The notes: generated by a model not told the origin, from the letters alone. A stretch of 64,000 nucleotides of DNA from Flavobacterium cupriresistens (GCF_020911925.1 NZ_CP087134.1:310001-374000), one strand, 5' to 3'. Shown: positions 53,420 to 62,982, counted from the stretch's first letter. Numbers and translations: made by a program.

Positions 53420-55192
53420 TTAAACAGTAGTTATTTTTGTTTTAGCATTTAAAGTATCTATTAAACTTTGATCCGTCTTATATTTAAGTTTAATATGCCC
53501 GTTTATCTTTTCCAATTCAGGGTTTTCGTCTAATAATTTAAAAACATCTTTAAGCGTGAAAGTTGAAGCTGAACCTAAATTTTCATAAATTTTATTAAAT
53601 AACGTTATATCCTCATCATAATCCAATGTCAATCTATAATCACGAACTAAATCTTCTGGCAAATCAACTAAGTTAATTTTAAAATATTCCTCATTGTTCA
53701 TGAAATACCAAGTCATATATTCAGACAAATCAGCAGATGGGAAATAACTCTTTACTTTTTCTAAAGCTTGAACATTTATTATTTCCAAATTCGTTCCAAC
53801 TGCTGCGTTCTTAGCAGCTGTATAATCAGCACCACTTTCAAAATGTGATTTAAGTAAAACTTTACAAATTTCATTATCAATAAAAGGACAATCTGCAGTT
53901 ACTCTAATAACTACATCAGTTTGTAATTTTCTAGTTACATCCAAATATCTCTGTACAACATCTTCTGGATCTCCTTGATGAAAAATAACTGATTGATTAT
54001 ATGTAAAATCTTTAAGAGGTAAATCAGAATCCAAATTTGATGTTGCTAAAACTACATTATTAACATTATCAAACTTACACGCATTTTTTATACAAAACTC
54101 TACCGAAGTAAGATCACCAATTTTAAGCAACGCTTTTTCTTTGAGTCTGGTCGATTTTAGCCTGCATGCTATTATTACAGCAATACTAGCTTTTTTAAAA
54201 TCTTCCTTTTGTAAAGTATCTCCCTTATTTTTGGAAGTGGAAATTATATGGAAATCAGAAATTAAACCCTTGATTTCTTTTGAATTTAAACCTTCTTTTC
54301 CAGACCTCTTGAATTCAAAATCATTTTCAATTGATAAATACTCCCCTTTTTCTTTTTTCTCTTTCAATAAAGGTTTCATTATTGATTTTTCCAGATACTG
54401 ACACTCTCTTTCATTAATAAAATCAGCATTCAACAGCTCCTCATAATTATTAATTCCTTCAACCATCTTAATGAACTGCGAGACTCCAAGACTGGAATAC
54501 ATATCGTATTTAGTCTCTGCGTTTTCCAACAACACGTGTTTTTCAATAATGTCAGCACCTGATGCAATTGCCAAAACAGGTAACCACACTGCATAATCAG
54601 ACTCGCGATCGACATGATCGGCAAAAACAATTCTCTTCGAAAAAATATCCTTTATCTTTTTAATCTTAGAAATTCCCGAATCTTGCAATAAAGTAGGATA
54701 TCCTTGGAAACCAACTTCAATTAAAATTTCTTCAGGATTCAAATTGTCTTCATATTTTTTTAGAAAATATTCAATTTCATTTAAATCTAAAGAAGCAACA
54801 TTTATAATTAATTTCTTTTGAGAAAGATCAACTTTAGACAAGGCATTTAAAACAGCGTAGTTAAAAAGTACCGAAACTTGTAGTTTAATCCCATAAATCT
54901 TTGAATGGTTTTCTTCCAAAATTTGAACACCGTATTCATCAAAAATATCCAACCAGACATCTTTAGTATTACCAGCCAAACTAATTATGTCGTTCCATTC
55001 TGAAGAGTCAAATAATAATTCCTGATAAACGGGATACCATTCAAAATCTTTAGTCGCTAATTTATCTGGATGTAGTGGCTGAAACTTCATCCCGAAGTTT
55101 CCACTAAATTTCGAAAATTGCAATATTAGTTCTTTAATATAGTTGATATCTCCTCCATGAGTATTAGCAACTTCAATTATTGTATACGCCAT
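53420..55192 (-). CDS. Fused NeuB-family synthase and SpsF-type cytidylyltransferase
   Basis: A 590-residue fusion. Residues 1-260 read as a NeuB TIM barrel: YTIIEVANTHGGD replaces IAEIGxNHNG, DHVDRESDYA replaces the DHT motif and IIEKHVLLENAETKYD is the substrate-side block. Residues about 272-334 look like a degenerate SAF domain. Residues 336-590 are a nucleotidyltransferase of the SpsF/PseF-like group: IAVIIACRLKSTRLKEKALL, FHQGDPEDVVQRYLD and VIRVTADCPFIDNEI. The second half most probably makes CMP-pseudaminic acid. The first may be a second synthase with altered substrate or a pseudo-enzyme, since a full PseI is present at 49799. Coupled six bases from pseC. Confidence 0.82.
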   Translation of the reverse strand: MAYTIIEVANTHGGDINYIKELILQFSKFSGNFGMKFQPLHPDKLATKDFEWYPVYQELLFDSSEWNDIISLAGNTKDVWLDIFDEYGVQILEENHSKIYGIKLQVSVLFNYAVLNALSKVDLSQKKLIINVASLDLNEIEYFLKKYEDNLNPEEILIEVGFQGYPTLLQDSGISKIKKIKDIFSKRIVFADHVDRESDYAVWLPVLAIASGADIIEKHVLLENAETKYDMYSSLGVSQFIKMVEGINNYEELLNADFINERECQYLEKSIMKPLLKEKKEKGEYLSIENDFEFKRSGKEGLNSKEIKGLISDFHIISTSKNKGDTLQKEDFKKASIAVIIACRLKSTRLKEKALLKIGDLTSVEFCIKNACKFDNVNNVVLATSNLDSDLPLKDFTYNQSVIFHQGDPEDVVQRYLDVTRKLQTDVVIRVTADCPFIDNEICKVLLKSHFESGADYTAAKNAAVGTNLEIINVQALEKVKSYFPSADLSEYMTWYFMNNEEYFKINLVDLPEDLVRDYRLTLDYDEDITLFNKIYENLGSASTFTLKDVFKLLDENPELEKINGHIKLKYKTDQSLIDTLNAKTKITTV

Positions 55193-55198
55193 ATTAAT

Positions 55199-56359
55199 TT
55201 AATTATTTTTAGAACTGAATGCCATGATTGTTTCTATAACGAATTCTTGTTCTTCCTCAGTCAAAGTTGGATACATTGGTAAGCTAATACATTTTGAATA
55301 ATAATCTTCTGAGTTACTCAAATCTGTATCAGAATTATATCCAATCGTTTTGTAATAAGGCAACTGATGAACGGGAATATAATGAATTTGAGCATAAATA
55401 TTATTTTGATGCAAATAATCGTATAATTCTTTTCTGTTATCAACTTCAATTACAAAAAGATGATGTGCATTTAAACTATTATCAGGTAAAACTTGAAATT
55501 TAAGTCTCCCATTAAATGCATCCTTATATCTCTTCGCAATTTCATTTCTTTTTGCAACTCCATTTTTATTTCTAGCCAATTGTGATATCCCCAGAGCAGC
55601 CTGAAAATCGGTAATTCTATAATTAAAGCCTAAAGTCTGCATTTCATAAAACCAACCACCATGATTTTCTGACATATTCTCTTTTGTAATTCCATGTGAA
55701 CGCAAAAGCAATAACTTTTTATAAACATCTTCTGAATTTGTGGTCACCATACCTCCTTCTCCACAGGCAATATGCTTCACAGGATGAAATGAGAAAACAG
55801 CAGCATCCGCATAAATTCCATTACCGCAATATTGTTTTTGTTTTTTGGAATCTAAAAAATATCCACCCGGAGCATGACAAGCATCTTCAAGTATCCACAA
55901 CCCATGCATATCAGCCAATTGTTTAAACCCTTCTAATTGGATGGGAAGCCCAGCAAAGTCAACAGGTATAATACCTTTAAAGAACCCTTTAGGCTTACTC
56001 TCAATAAGTTCTTTTGTTCTTTCAAGCGATAACAAATAAGTATCTCTATCAATATCAGCAAACCAAACTTCGCCACCAACAAATCGAACACAATTTGCCG
56101 AAGCTGCGAAAGTTATAGGTGTTGTTATAACTCTATCTCCCTCTTTAAGTCCAAGTGCCATAACTGCAATATGAAGACCCGCTGTTGCATTATTTACTGC
56201 TACCGCGTACTTTGCTTCAACAGATTCAGCAAATTTCTTCTCAAATTCTTTAATTTTAGGACCTTGAGTCAAAAAATCAGACTGTAACGTTTCAATTACA
56301 GCATTAATATCCTCGTGTGTAATATCTTGTCTGCCGTAAGGTATAACTTTATTTCCCAT
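55199..56359 (-). CDS. pseC: UDP-4-amino-4,6-dideoxy-HexNAc aminotransferase (PseC)
   Basis: A 386-residue DegT/DnrJ/EryC1 enzyme. NNATAGLHIAVMAL, TTPITFAASANCVRF, LEDACHAPGGYF and FSFHPVKHIACGEGGMV (PLP lysine 195) are PseC signatures. It aminates the C4-keto product of PseB to give UDP-4-amino-4,6-dideoxy-beta-L-AltNAc. The stop of pseB overlaps the ATG by one base (TAATG), and the fusion follows after six bases, so pseB, pseC and the fusion are one translational set. Confidence 0.93.
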   Translation of the reverse strand: MGNKVIPYGRQDITHEDINAVIETLQSDFLTQGPKIKEFEKKFAESVEAKYAVAVNNATAGLHIAVMALGLKEGDRVITTPITFAASANCVRFVGGEVWFADIDRDTYLLSLERTKELIESKPKGFFKGIIPVDFAGLPIQLEGFKQLADMHGLWILEDACHAPGGYFLDSKKQKQYCGNGIYADAAVFSFHPVKHIACGEGGMVTTNSEDVYKKLLLLRSHGITKENMSENHGGWFYEMQTLGFNYRITDFQAALGISQLARNKNGVAKRNEIAKRYKDAFNGRLKFQVLPDNSLNAHHLFVIEVDNRKELYDYLHQNNIYAQIHYIPVHQLPYYKTIGYNSDTDLSNSEDYYSKCISLPMYPTLTEEEQEFVIETIMAFSSKNN

Positions 56360-57369
56360 TATAATTCGAAATTTGCGTCAACATGTTTTTTTATCAAAGT
56401 TCTCAGACTATCAACTGTTTCCCAATCTTCGTTAGATCCGGAATTATAATTAAATCCTTCTTCTACTTTACTGGCATTAAAATGACTTAGATATTCATTT
56501 AAATTAAAATTAGGTACAGAAGGTAAAATAGTATAATATTTACCTAAGTCATAAGTATAAAAAGAATCCGAAGCGGTAATCATTTCTTCATGTATCTTTT
56601 CACCTGGTCTAATTCCAACAACTTCAATTGGGCAATCCGGTGCAACTGCCTGCGCAACATCTGTAATTCTATAAGATGGTATTTTTGGTATAAAGATTTC
56701 CCCACCCCAAGCGTTTTTCATTGCATGCATAACCATATCCACACCTCCTTGCAGCGAAATATTAAATCTCGTCATTGAAATATCCGTAATTGGTAATTTT
56801 CCTTCTTTCTTTTTATTGATAAAAAAAGGAATAACAGATCCGTTAGACCCCATAACATTCCCATATCTAACTACTGAAAACTTAATAGGATTAAAACCTT
56901 TAATGTTATTTGCAGCAACAAATAATTTATCCGAAGTTAATTTCGTCGCACCATAAAGATTAATTGGTGCGCAGGCCTTGTCTGTTGACAAAGCAACTAC
57001 ATTTTGAACATTTGTTTGCATAGCGGCATGAATCACATTTTGCGCCCCTCCTATATTGGTTTTAATACACTCATCAGGATTGTACTCCGCCAAATGAACA
57101 TGTTTCATTGCTGCTGCATGAATAACATAATCAACACCTTGAAAAGCCCTAATTAATCTTTGCTCATCTCTAACATCTCCGAGGAAAAATCGAATTTGCG
57201 GATACCCACTTAAAGGGTATTCTTGCGCCATCTGAAACTGTTTTTGCTCATCTCTTGAGAAAATAATCACTTTCTTAACTAATGGATAAGTGCTAAAAAT
57301 GTGTTTCGTAAGGGCTTTTCCTAAAGACCCCGTTCCTCCTGTTATAAGTATTACTTTATTATTTAACAT
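56359..57369 (-). CDS. pseB: UDP-GlcNAc 4,6-dehydratase, 5-inverting (PseB)
   Basis: A 336-residue soluble SDR. LITGGTGSLGKAL is the NADP loop (11-17), HAAAMKHVHLAEYNPDE is the family block, and NLYGATKLTSDK gives Tyr139 and Lys143, the FlaA1/PseB-type catalytic pair. It converts UDP-GlcNAc to a UDP-4-keto-6-deoxy-AltNAc. This separates it from the WbpM-type dehydratase at 33237, which has Met in place of Tyr and membrane helices. It is followed by pseC with a one-base overlap. Confidence 0.94.
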   Translation of the reverse strand: MLNNKVILITGGTGSLGKALTKHIFSTYPLVKKVIIFSRDEQKQFQMAQEYPLSGYPQIRFFLGDVRDEQRLIRAFQGVDYVIHAAAMKHVHLAEYNPDECIKTNIGGAQNVIHAAMQTNVQNVVALSTDKACAPINLYGATKLTSDKLFVAANNIKGFNPIKFSVVRYGNVMGSNGSVIPFFINKKKEGKLPITDISMTRFNISLQGGVDMVMHAMKNAWGGEIFIPKIPSYRITDVAQAVAPDCPIEVVGIRPGEKIHEEMITASDSFYTYDLGKYYTILPSVPNFNLNEYLSHFNASKVEEGFNYNSGSNEDWETVDSLRTLIKKHVDANFEL

Positions 57370-57403
57370 ATATGAATTATTATAAATATTTAAAAAAATA
57401 TAT

Positions 57404-58474
57404 CTAAACTAAATGTTTAAATACCAACCTAATAATTAAAAAAAGTGAACTTAAAAAGCCCCCTAAAAAACCACCTAAAATAATTCCTTTAATTTTTCCA
57501 AAACTTTTTTTATCTAAAGGCAAAATCGGGCTATCAATGACCTGAATTAAAGGAGTCTCCCTGCGCAAAGTAACTTTGGCCAATTCAGTTTGTTTAACTA
57601 GTTCTGTTAATATTGCTGTATTAGCCTGAACATCCACTTGTTTTCTTACTGATGGGGTTCGACGTACATTTAATGCCGGATTTAAACTAAATGTATTATC
57701 ATTTGCCACAGCAACTCCAGTGATTGCAGCATTTAGTTCCCGTCTAATAGAATCGGTCTGCCTTTCCAAAATTTCCATATTCATTCGGGCTTTTTTACTT
57801 TTGGTACTTATATAAAAATCAGATACTTTTCTCGCAAGAGCTTCAGCAAAATATTTTGAAAAAAGTTCATCACCAGATTTCATATCAATAGTAACAATTG
57901 CAATTTTCTTATCTTTTTGCTCTACGGTTAATGCACTTTTAGATAAATTCTTATACATAACTCCTAAAATACTATCATGAACTCTTGTAAAGTGTTTACG
58001 ATTACTATTAGGCAAAAAAAGAACTGATGCATATTTGGGATCATCCTTCCACTTTTCACGCCACCCACTATTCTTAATATACAGCTCTGCTAAAGAAATC
58101 ATCTTTCCATTTGATGCAGGGACTGGCATTAGCAACGTTTGTTCTACCATAGAACGAGATTTCAACAATTCCGCTAAATTTGTTCCCGAAAAAATACTAC
58201 CTCCTCCACCGTTTATATCTAATCCGAGAGAACTTGCCAAACCTAATGCACTACCCAATCCTCCTCCAGACTTATTATCTTCTAATGCAAATGACAAACT
58301 AGCAGTATAAATAGGTTTTTTAGTAAAAGAATAAGCCAATCCTAAAGTAGCACCAATTAATCCGGACAAGACAATAACTTTCCACTTCGAAATCAAAAGT
58401 GTGTACCATTCTTTACACGTATCTATTATTTCCTTCAATGAAACTTCATTGTTTTCTGTAGGTATTTTCGTCAT
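57404..58474 (-). CDS. Wzz/GumC-type chain-length determinant (polysaccharide co-polymerase)
   Basis: A 356-residue protein with membrane helices at about 33-51 (WKVIVLSGLIGATLGLAYSF) and 330-351, flanking a periplasmic helical domain (SALTVEQKDKKIAIVTIDMK, coiled regions near 225-265). It lacks the C-terminal BY-kinase domain found in many GumC/Wzc proteins. These proteins control the chain length of Wzy-built glycans or work with the outer-membrane exporter. It follows the Wza-like gene by nine bases and precedes the pseudaminic block. Confidence 0.88.
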   Translation of the reverse strand: MTKIPTENNEVSLKEIIDTCKEWYTLLISKWKVIVLSGLIGATLGLAYSFTKKPIYTASLSFALEDNKSGGGLGSALGLASSLGLDINGGGGSIFSGTNLAELLKSRSMVEQTLLMPVPASNGKMISLAELYIKNSGWREKWKDDPKYASVLFLPNSNRKHFTRVHDSILGVMYKNLSKSALTVEQKDKKIAIVTIDMKSGDELFSKYFAEALARKVSDFYISTKSKKARMNMEILERQTDSIRRELNAAITGVAVANDNTFSLNPALNVRRTPSVRKQVDVQANTAILTELVKQTELAKVTLRRETPLIQVIDSPILPLDKKSFGKIKGIILGGFLGGFLSSLFLIIRLVFKHLV

Positions 58475-58483
58475 CGCTAATAT

Positions 58484-60892
58484 TTATTTAAATGCTGTAA
58501 CAATTAATAGTGCTAAACTTGTTATAACACTTCCTATACTAACCCATTCACCTGTACTCATTTTCTTGGCCACAGGTTTCTCCGGCACAACTATTTGTGA
58601 ATCAGGCTCTACAGTTGGATAAGTTCTAAAAAACAAAAATGATTTTGTCACATCTGCTTTTCCATTAGGATATATGATATATGCCTTTCTCTTCCAACCT
58701 TTATTATTAACTCCCCCAACAGCATCTATATAATATCTGAATCCCTTTCCACTTCTATATGGAATCTCGGAAGTTAGCAAGACATTCCCTGTTACTTTGA
58801 CCCCTTCATTATAGAGAGCCACCTCAATTTCATCACCTGGAAATAAAGTAACATTAGAATAATGGTCTTTATCTTTTACTATCTTTTCCCAATTAATCGG
58901 AATTGTAGAGAATTTAATACTAGCCAGTTTTTCTTTTAAAGAGTCATTCTTAGCTAAATTTAAATCTATACTCTCTAATCTATCGATTTCTTCTTGTTTA
59001 ATAGGTCTCTTAATTTTCATCCCTTCCAAGTTTGCAATAGAAGTTAAGCCTCCTGCTCTCATCACTATATCGTATACTTTTTCAACTTTACTGGCCAAAA
59101 CGTATTTCCCTGGATAAGTTACTGCTCCAGAAACGATAACCATTTTAGGTTTTTCGTAAACAGCTACTCTTCTAATATTAATTACATCAAAAGGTTTTAA
59201 AAGAAAATTCTTAATCTGTTCATTGTTATCTGTGGTGATTTCTAGTTGTACTAATTCAATACGTTTTGGATCTCCATCGTTAATCGAATCAGATTTTACC
59301 ATTCTAGCAATTTCAACACGCTTAGATGCAGAACCAGTCAACCCGCCGACCTGTATAATTAAATCATTTAAAGTTAGATTTTCATAGTATTCATATACTC
59401 CAGGTTTTTTTACTTCACCGTCGATAGTAACTTTATATTCCTCTCTAAAATCTAAAATAGAGTATATAGTTACAATATCTTCTCTTCTTAATTCAATATC
59501 AGCATTTAAGTCACCCGACAATGCTGCGCTCAAATCTATATTAACAATTTCTGTTGTTAAATCAGATTTTAAACGGATAATTCTTGCCCTTTTACTATAT
59601 GCGTCCTCTTTAAGTCCTTCTGCTCTAGTAATAAGATCTGAAATTTTCATTCCCTCAGTAAAAGAATAGTAATCTGGTCTAAAAACTGCTCCTTCAATTT
59701 TGATACGATTTTCAAATCGGTTTAAAATTTTCGTAACGGTAAAGACATCACCTGACTTCGGACTATAAGTTGCAAAATCACTTTCATTTATGTCTTGAAC
59801 TTTAAACTCTTTTCCCGTTTTTTGAACAACATTTATCGAAGCTGTATAAGCTAATTCATTAAATCCTGAAGCAAAGTTTAACAAATCTGAAAAAGTTTCT
59901 CCTTTTTTCATTTCAAAAATTCCGGGACGTTTTACTTCTCCTTGTACTGTTACCCTTTGACTATAAGCCGGAATTCGAATAACATCATTGTCTCTTAAAC
60001 CTACATTATCAGATTGATCTCCTTTTACTAAAAACCTATAGATGTCAATATTTCTAAAAATTTTATTATTTCTAATTAATTCAATATTCCTGTAACTACC
60101 ATTTTTTCCAGGTCCACCAGCTAAATGCAAGGCATTGTAAACAGTAGCTAAAGAAGAAATCGAATAATTCCCTGGCTGTTTACCTCCAACTATTGTAACT
60201 TTTATAGTACGAATCTTACCTAAGCTTACACTTACTTGGGATTGCCCTGAACGAACAGTACTATACACTTTAGCAATTGCAGCTTTTATCTTTTGTGTTG
60301 CAGCCTCAACAGTCATTCCAGAAACAAAAATTTGCCCTACATATTGAATGGAAACTTTTCCCTCTACACTTACAGGTATGCTAGAATTATATTCCTGAAT
60401 ACCATAAACGCTTATTTGTAATTCATCACCAGGTCCTAATATGTAATTCATTGGAGTAGCTAACTTTAAATCAGGTTCAAAATTTAAAGTTGGATTATCA
60501 AATAAGTCTGAGCCAAAAATCAAGTTATTATCTGTATCTTTTATCTTTTCATTAACAATCTTTTCTTGTTGTCTTCCAAATCCAACTTTATTAACCTGGA
60601 TTTCAGGCTTATCATTTGTATTATCCGATTTTCCCGAATATCCATTAAGCCTCATTTTCAGTTTGTCATATTCTACCTGACTCATTCCTTTTGAAAGTGC
60701 CATTGCTTCAACTTGTTCAATCGTAGTATTATTACTTTTTAATTGTGCACTAATATTAGCCAAATCACCATCTGTCAAGTCATCTACTTTTAAAGTACTT
60801 AAATCTCGTGACTTAAGTATATCCTGAGCACTTGCATTAAAAGAAACTAATAAAACAAAAAACAAAGTAAGAACGTATATAATCTTTTTCAT
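58484..60892 (-). CDS. Wza-like outer-membrane polysaccharide exporter (OPX) with SLBB repeats
   Basis: An 802-residue protein. A signal peptide (ends near NASAQ) is followed by a helical linker, the poly-export domain (LGPGDELQISVYGIQEYN, VSVEGKVSIQYVGQIFVSGM) and about five to six SLBB repeats such as VQGEVKRPGIFEMKKGE, IEGAVFRPDYYSF and IDGEVKKPGVYEYYE. The end, WVSIGSVITSLALLIVTAF, is a hydrophobic helix of the type seen in Bacteroidota OPX proteins. No lipobox cysteine is visible. It is the outer channel through which polymer leaves the cell, together with the Wzz-like protein encoded next. Confidence 0.9.
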   Translation of the reverse strand: MKKIIYVLTLFFVLLVSFNASAQDILKSRDLSTLKVDDLTDGDLANISAQLKSNNTTIEQVEAMALSKGMSQVEYDKLKMRLNGYSGKSDNTNDKPEIQVNKVGFGRQQEKIVNEKIKDTDNNLIFGSDLFDNPTLNFEPDLKLATPMNYILGPGDELQISVYGIQEYNSSIPVSVEGKVSIQYVGQIFVSGMTVEAATQKIKAAIAKVYSTVRSGQSQVSVSLGKIRTIKVTIVGGKQPGNYSISSLATVYNALHLAGGPGKNGSYRNIELIRNNKIFRNIDIYRFLVKGDQSDNVGLRDNDVIRIPAYSQRVTVQGEVKRPGIFEMKKGETFSDLLNFASGFNELAYTASINVVQKTGKEFKVQDINESDFATYSPKSGDVFTVTKILNRFENRIKIEGAVFRPDYYSFTEGMKISDLITRAEGLKEDAYSKRARIIRLKSDLTTEIVNIDLSAALSGDLNADIELRREDIVTIYSILDFREEYKVTIDGEVKKPGVYEYYENLTLNDLIIQVGGLTGSASKRVEIARMVKSDSINDGDPKRIELVQLEITTDNNEQIKNFLLKPFDVINIRRVAVYEKPKMVIVSGAVTYPGKYVLASKVEKVYDIVMRAGGLTSIANLEGMKIKRPIKQEEIDRLESIDLNLAKNDSLKEKLASIKFSTIPINWEKIVKDKDHYSNVTLFPGDEIEVALYNEGVKVTGNVLLTSEIPYRSGKGFRYYIDAVGGVNNKGWKRKAYIIYPNGKADVTKSFLFFRTYPTVEPDSQIVVPEKPVAKKMSTGEWVSIGSVITSLALLIVTAFK

Positions 60893-60915
60893 AGAAAATA
60901 AATTTAAATAAAAAT

Positions 60916-61962
60916 TTAAGAATACTGCTTTTGGTAATACTCTTTATAGGAACCTGAGGTTACATTTTGCAACCATTCTTCGTTGTTAAGGTACCAATTA
61001 ATTGTTTTTTCAAGACCTTCTTCAAAAGTCACAGATGGCTTCCATCCTAATTCTTTATTGATTTTTGAAGCATCAATAGCATAACGCAAATCATGTCCTG
61101 GTCTGTCTTTTACATATGTAATTAATTCCTGTGAAGTTCCGGTTACTCTACCTAATTTCTCATCCATAATCTGGCATAATAATTTCACTAAATCTATATT
61201 TTTCCACTCGTTGAAGCCTCCAATATTATAAGTATCATGGTTTTTTCCTTCGTGAAAAACTAAATCTATCGCAATTGCATGATCTTCTACAAACAACCAA
61301 TCACGTGTATAATTACCGTCTCCATAAACTGGCAAGGGTTTATTATTAATTATATTATTAATAAAAAGCGGAATTAATTTTTCCGGAAAATGATAGGAAC
61401 CGTAATTATTTGAACAGTTTGTCAAAACGTATGGCAAACCATATGTTTCTCCGTATGCTCTGACAAAATGGTCGGAACTCGCTTTAGAAGCTGAATAGGG
61501 CGAATTTGGATCATAAGACGTAGTTTCTGTAAAAAGGCCTTCGGCTCCAAGTGAACCATAAACTTCGTCCGTACTGATGTGGTAAAAACGCTTTCCTTCA
61601 AAATTGTCTTTCCATTGATTCTTTGCAGCATTTAATAAATTCATTGTACCAATTACATTTGTTTTCACAAAAGCTAAAGGATCTTCAATAGAACGATCTA
61701 CATGAGATTCAGCAGCTAAATGCAAAACTCCCTCAAATTCATGTTCTGAAAAAAGATCATTTATAAATACTTCGTCTACAATATCTCCTTTTACGAAAGT
61801 GTAGTTAGAGTTATTTTCTATATCTTTTATATTCTCCAGATTACCGGCATAAGTCAAAGCATCTAAATTGAATATCTGATAATCAGGATATTTATTCACA
61901 AATCGTCTCACGACATGTGACCCAATGAAACCAGCACCACCGGTTATTAGAATTTTTTTCAT
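60916..61962 (-). CDS. rmlB: dTDP-glucose 4,6-dehydratase
   Basis: A 348-residue extended SDR. The ATG at 61962 (MKKILITGGAGFIGSHVVRR) is used; a TTG four codons earlier is rejected. HLAAESHVDRSIEDP, ISTDEVYGSLG and YSASKASSDHFVRAY (YxxxK) are RmlB signatures, with NCSNNYGSYHFPEKLIP and VYGDGNYTRDWLFVEDHA also present. It removes water from dTDP-glucose. The gene is 21 kb from rmlC, rmlD and rmlA, between manC (12-base gap) and the Wza-like gene. Confidence 0.95.
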   Translation of the reverse strand: MKKILITGGAGFIGSHVVRRFVNKYPDYQIFNLDALTYAGNLENIKDIENNSNYTFVKGDIVDEVFINDLFSEHEFEGVLHLAAESHVDRSIEDPLAFVKTNVIGTMNLLNAAKNQWKDNFEGKRFYHISTDEVYGSLGAEGLFTETTSYDPNSPYSASKASSDHFVRAYGETYGLPYVLTNCSNNYGSYHFPEKLIPLFINNIINNKPLPVYGDGNYTRDWLFVEDHAIAIDLVFHEGKNHDTYNIGGFNEWKNIDLVKLLCQIMDEKLGRVTGTSQELITYVKDRPGHDLRYAIDASKINKELGWKPSVTFEEGLEKTINWYLNNEEWLQNVTSGSYKEYYQKQYS

Positions 61963-61974
61963 TTTAGCTTTCAA

Positions 61975-62982
61975 TTAATTTAATAAATGTGAATTTGCTT
62001 TTTCTAATTCACCATATAAATCTTTTACATCTTGTGAATTCTCTTTTTGCAATAATAGATTTGCAGTATCCGTGCAAACAAAAATAGTATTTTTCAATCC
62101 TAAGAATGCTGTGTATTTATCAGTCCCAATTACCATATTTCCATTTTTATCTACAGCATGTCCTTTAGATACCAAATAGTCATAAACAGACTCAAATGAT
62201 CCCAAATCGGACCATGAAAATGAAGCAGGAACTACTTTAATTTTTTTACTACGTTCCATTACCGCATAATCAATACTAATGGATGGAATTTCTAAAGACA
62301 AATCCAAATCAAGTACTCCATTCTTACCCGATTCCCAAACTATCTTTGCTTTTTCATAAACATCAGGTTGAAATTGTTTTAGCTCATCTAAAAGAACCCC
62401 TGCTTTAAAACAGAACATACCACTGTTCCATAAAAAATTACCTCTTGCTATAAAGTTTTTAGCTGTTGTTTCATTTGGTTTTTCACGAAATGAAATTACT
62501 TTATCTCCATTAGATTCAATATAACCATATCCCGTTTCCGGTTTGGTTGGAATAATTCCGAATGTTACGATATAACCTTCATTTGCTTTTAAAATAGCTT
62601 CATGTATGGCTTTATTATACTCTTCCATCTTATCAATAATATGATCTGAGGGCGTCACAATTAATACATCATCAGGATGAGATGCAAATGCCGCAAAAGC
62701 AATAGCTGCAGCCGTATTTCTTGGGGTAGCTTCTACAATATTTAGAAATTCAGTCTGGGTCTTATCCATCACCTTACTGCTTAAGTGGTGATTATCAACA
62801 TTACCTACCACCATAACTTTATTAGCCAAATGACTGTTTCTTTCTACTGTCATTTCAAATAAAGACTTCCCTTCAAATATCTCCAGATATTGTTTGGGTT
62901 GGCTTTTTCGTGACAAAGGCCATAATCTGCTCCCAACTCCGCCAGTCAAAATTACATGTATGATTGAACTGCTTATTTCCAT
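61975..62982 (-). CDS. manC: Mannose-1-phosphate guanylyltransferase
   Basis: A 335-residue single-domain nucleotidyltransferase. ILTGGVGSRLWPLSRKSQPK is the GTP loop (G13-R19, K30), NTAAAIAFAA and IVTPSDHIID are donor blocks, and FGIIPTKPETGYGYIE, NSGMFCFKAGVLL and SFSWSDLGSF are characteristic. It has no C-terminal isomerase domain. It makes GDP-mannose, which could feed a mannosyl step or be converted to GDP-fucose; gmd and fcl are not in the window. It overlaps no neighbour; the gap to the dehydrogenase is 31 bases. Confidence 0.93.
   Translation of the reverse strand: MEISSSIIHVILTGGVGSRLWPLSRKSQPKQYLEIFEGKSLFEMTVERNSHLANKVMVVGNVDNHHLSSKVMDKTQTEFLNIVEATPRNTAAAIAFAAFASHPDDVLIVTPSDHIIDKMEEYNKAIHEAILKANEGYIVTFGIIPTKPETGYGYIESNGDKVISFREKPNETTAKNFIARGNFLWNSGMFCFKAGVLLDELKQFQPDVYEKAKIVWESGKNGVLDLDLSLEIPSISIDYAVMERSKKIKVVPASFSWSDLGSFESVYDYLVSKGHAVDKNGNMVIGTDKYTAFLGLKNTIFVCTDTANLLLQKENSQDVKDLYGELEKANSHLLN

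Noticed and set aside
57404..58474. Wzc tyrosine kinase for the Wzz-like protein
   Set aside because: The protein ends after the second membrane helix; no Walker motifs or tyrosine-rich tail.
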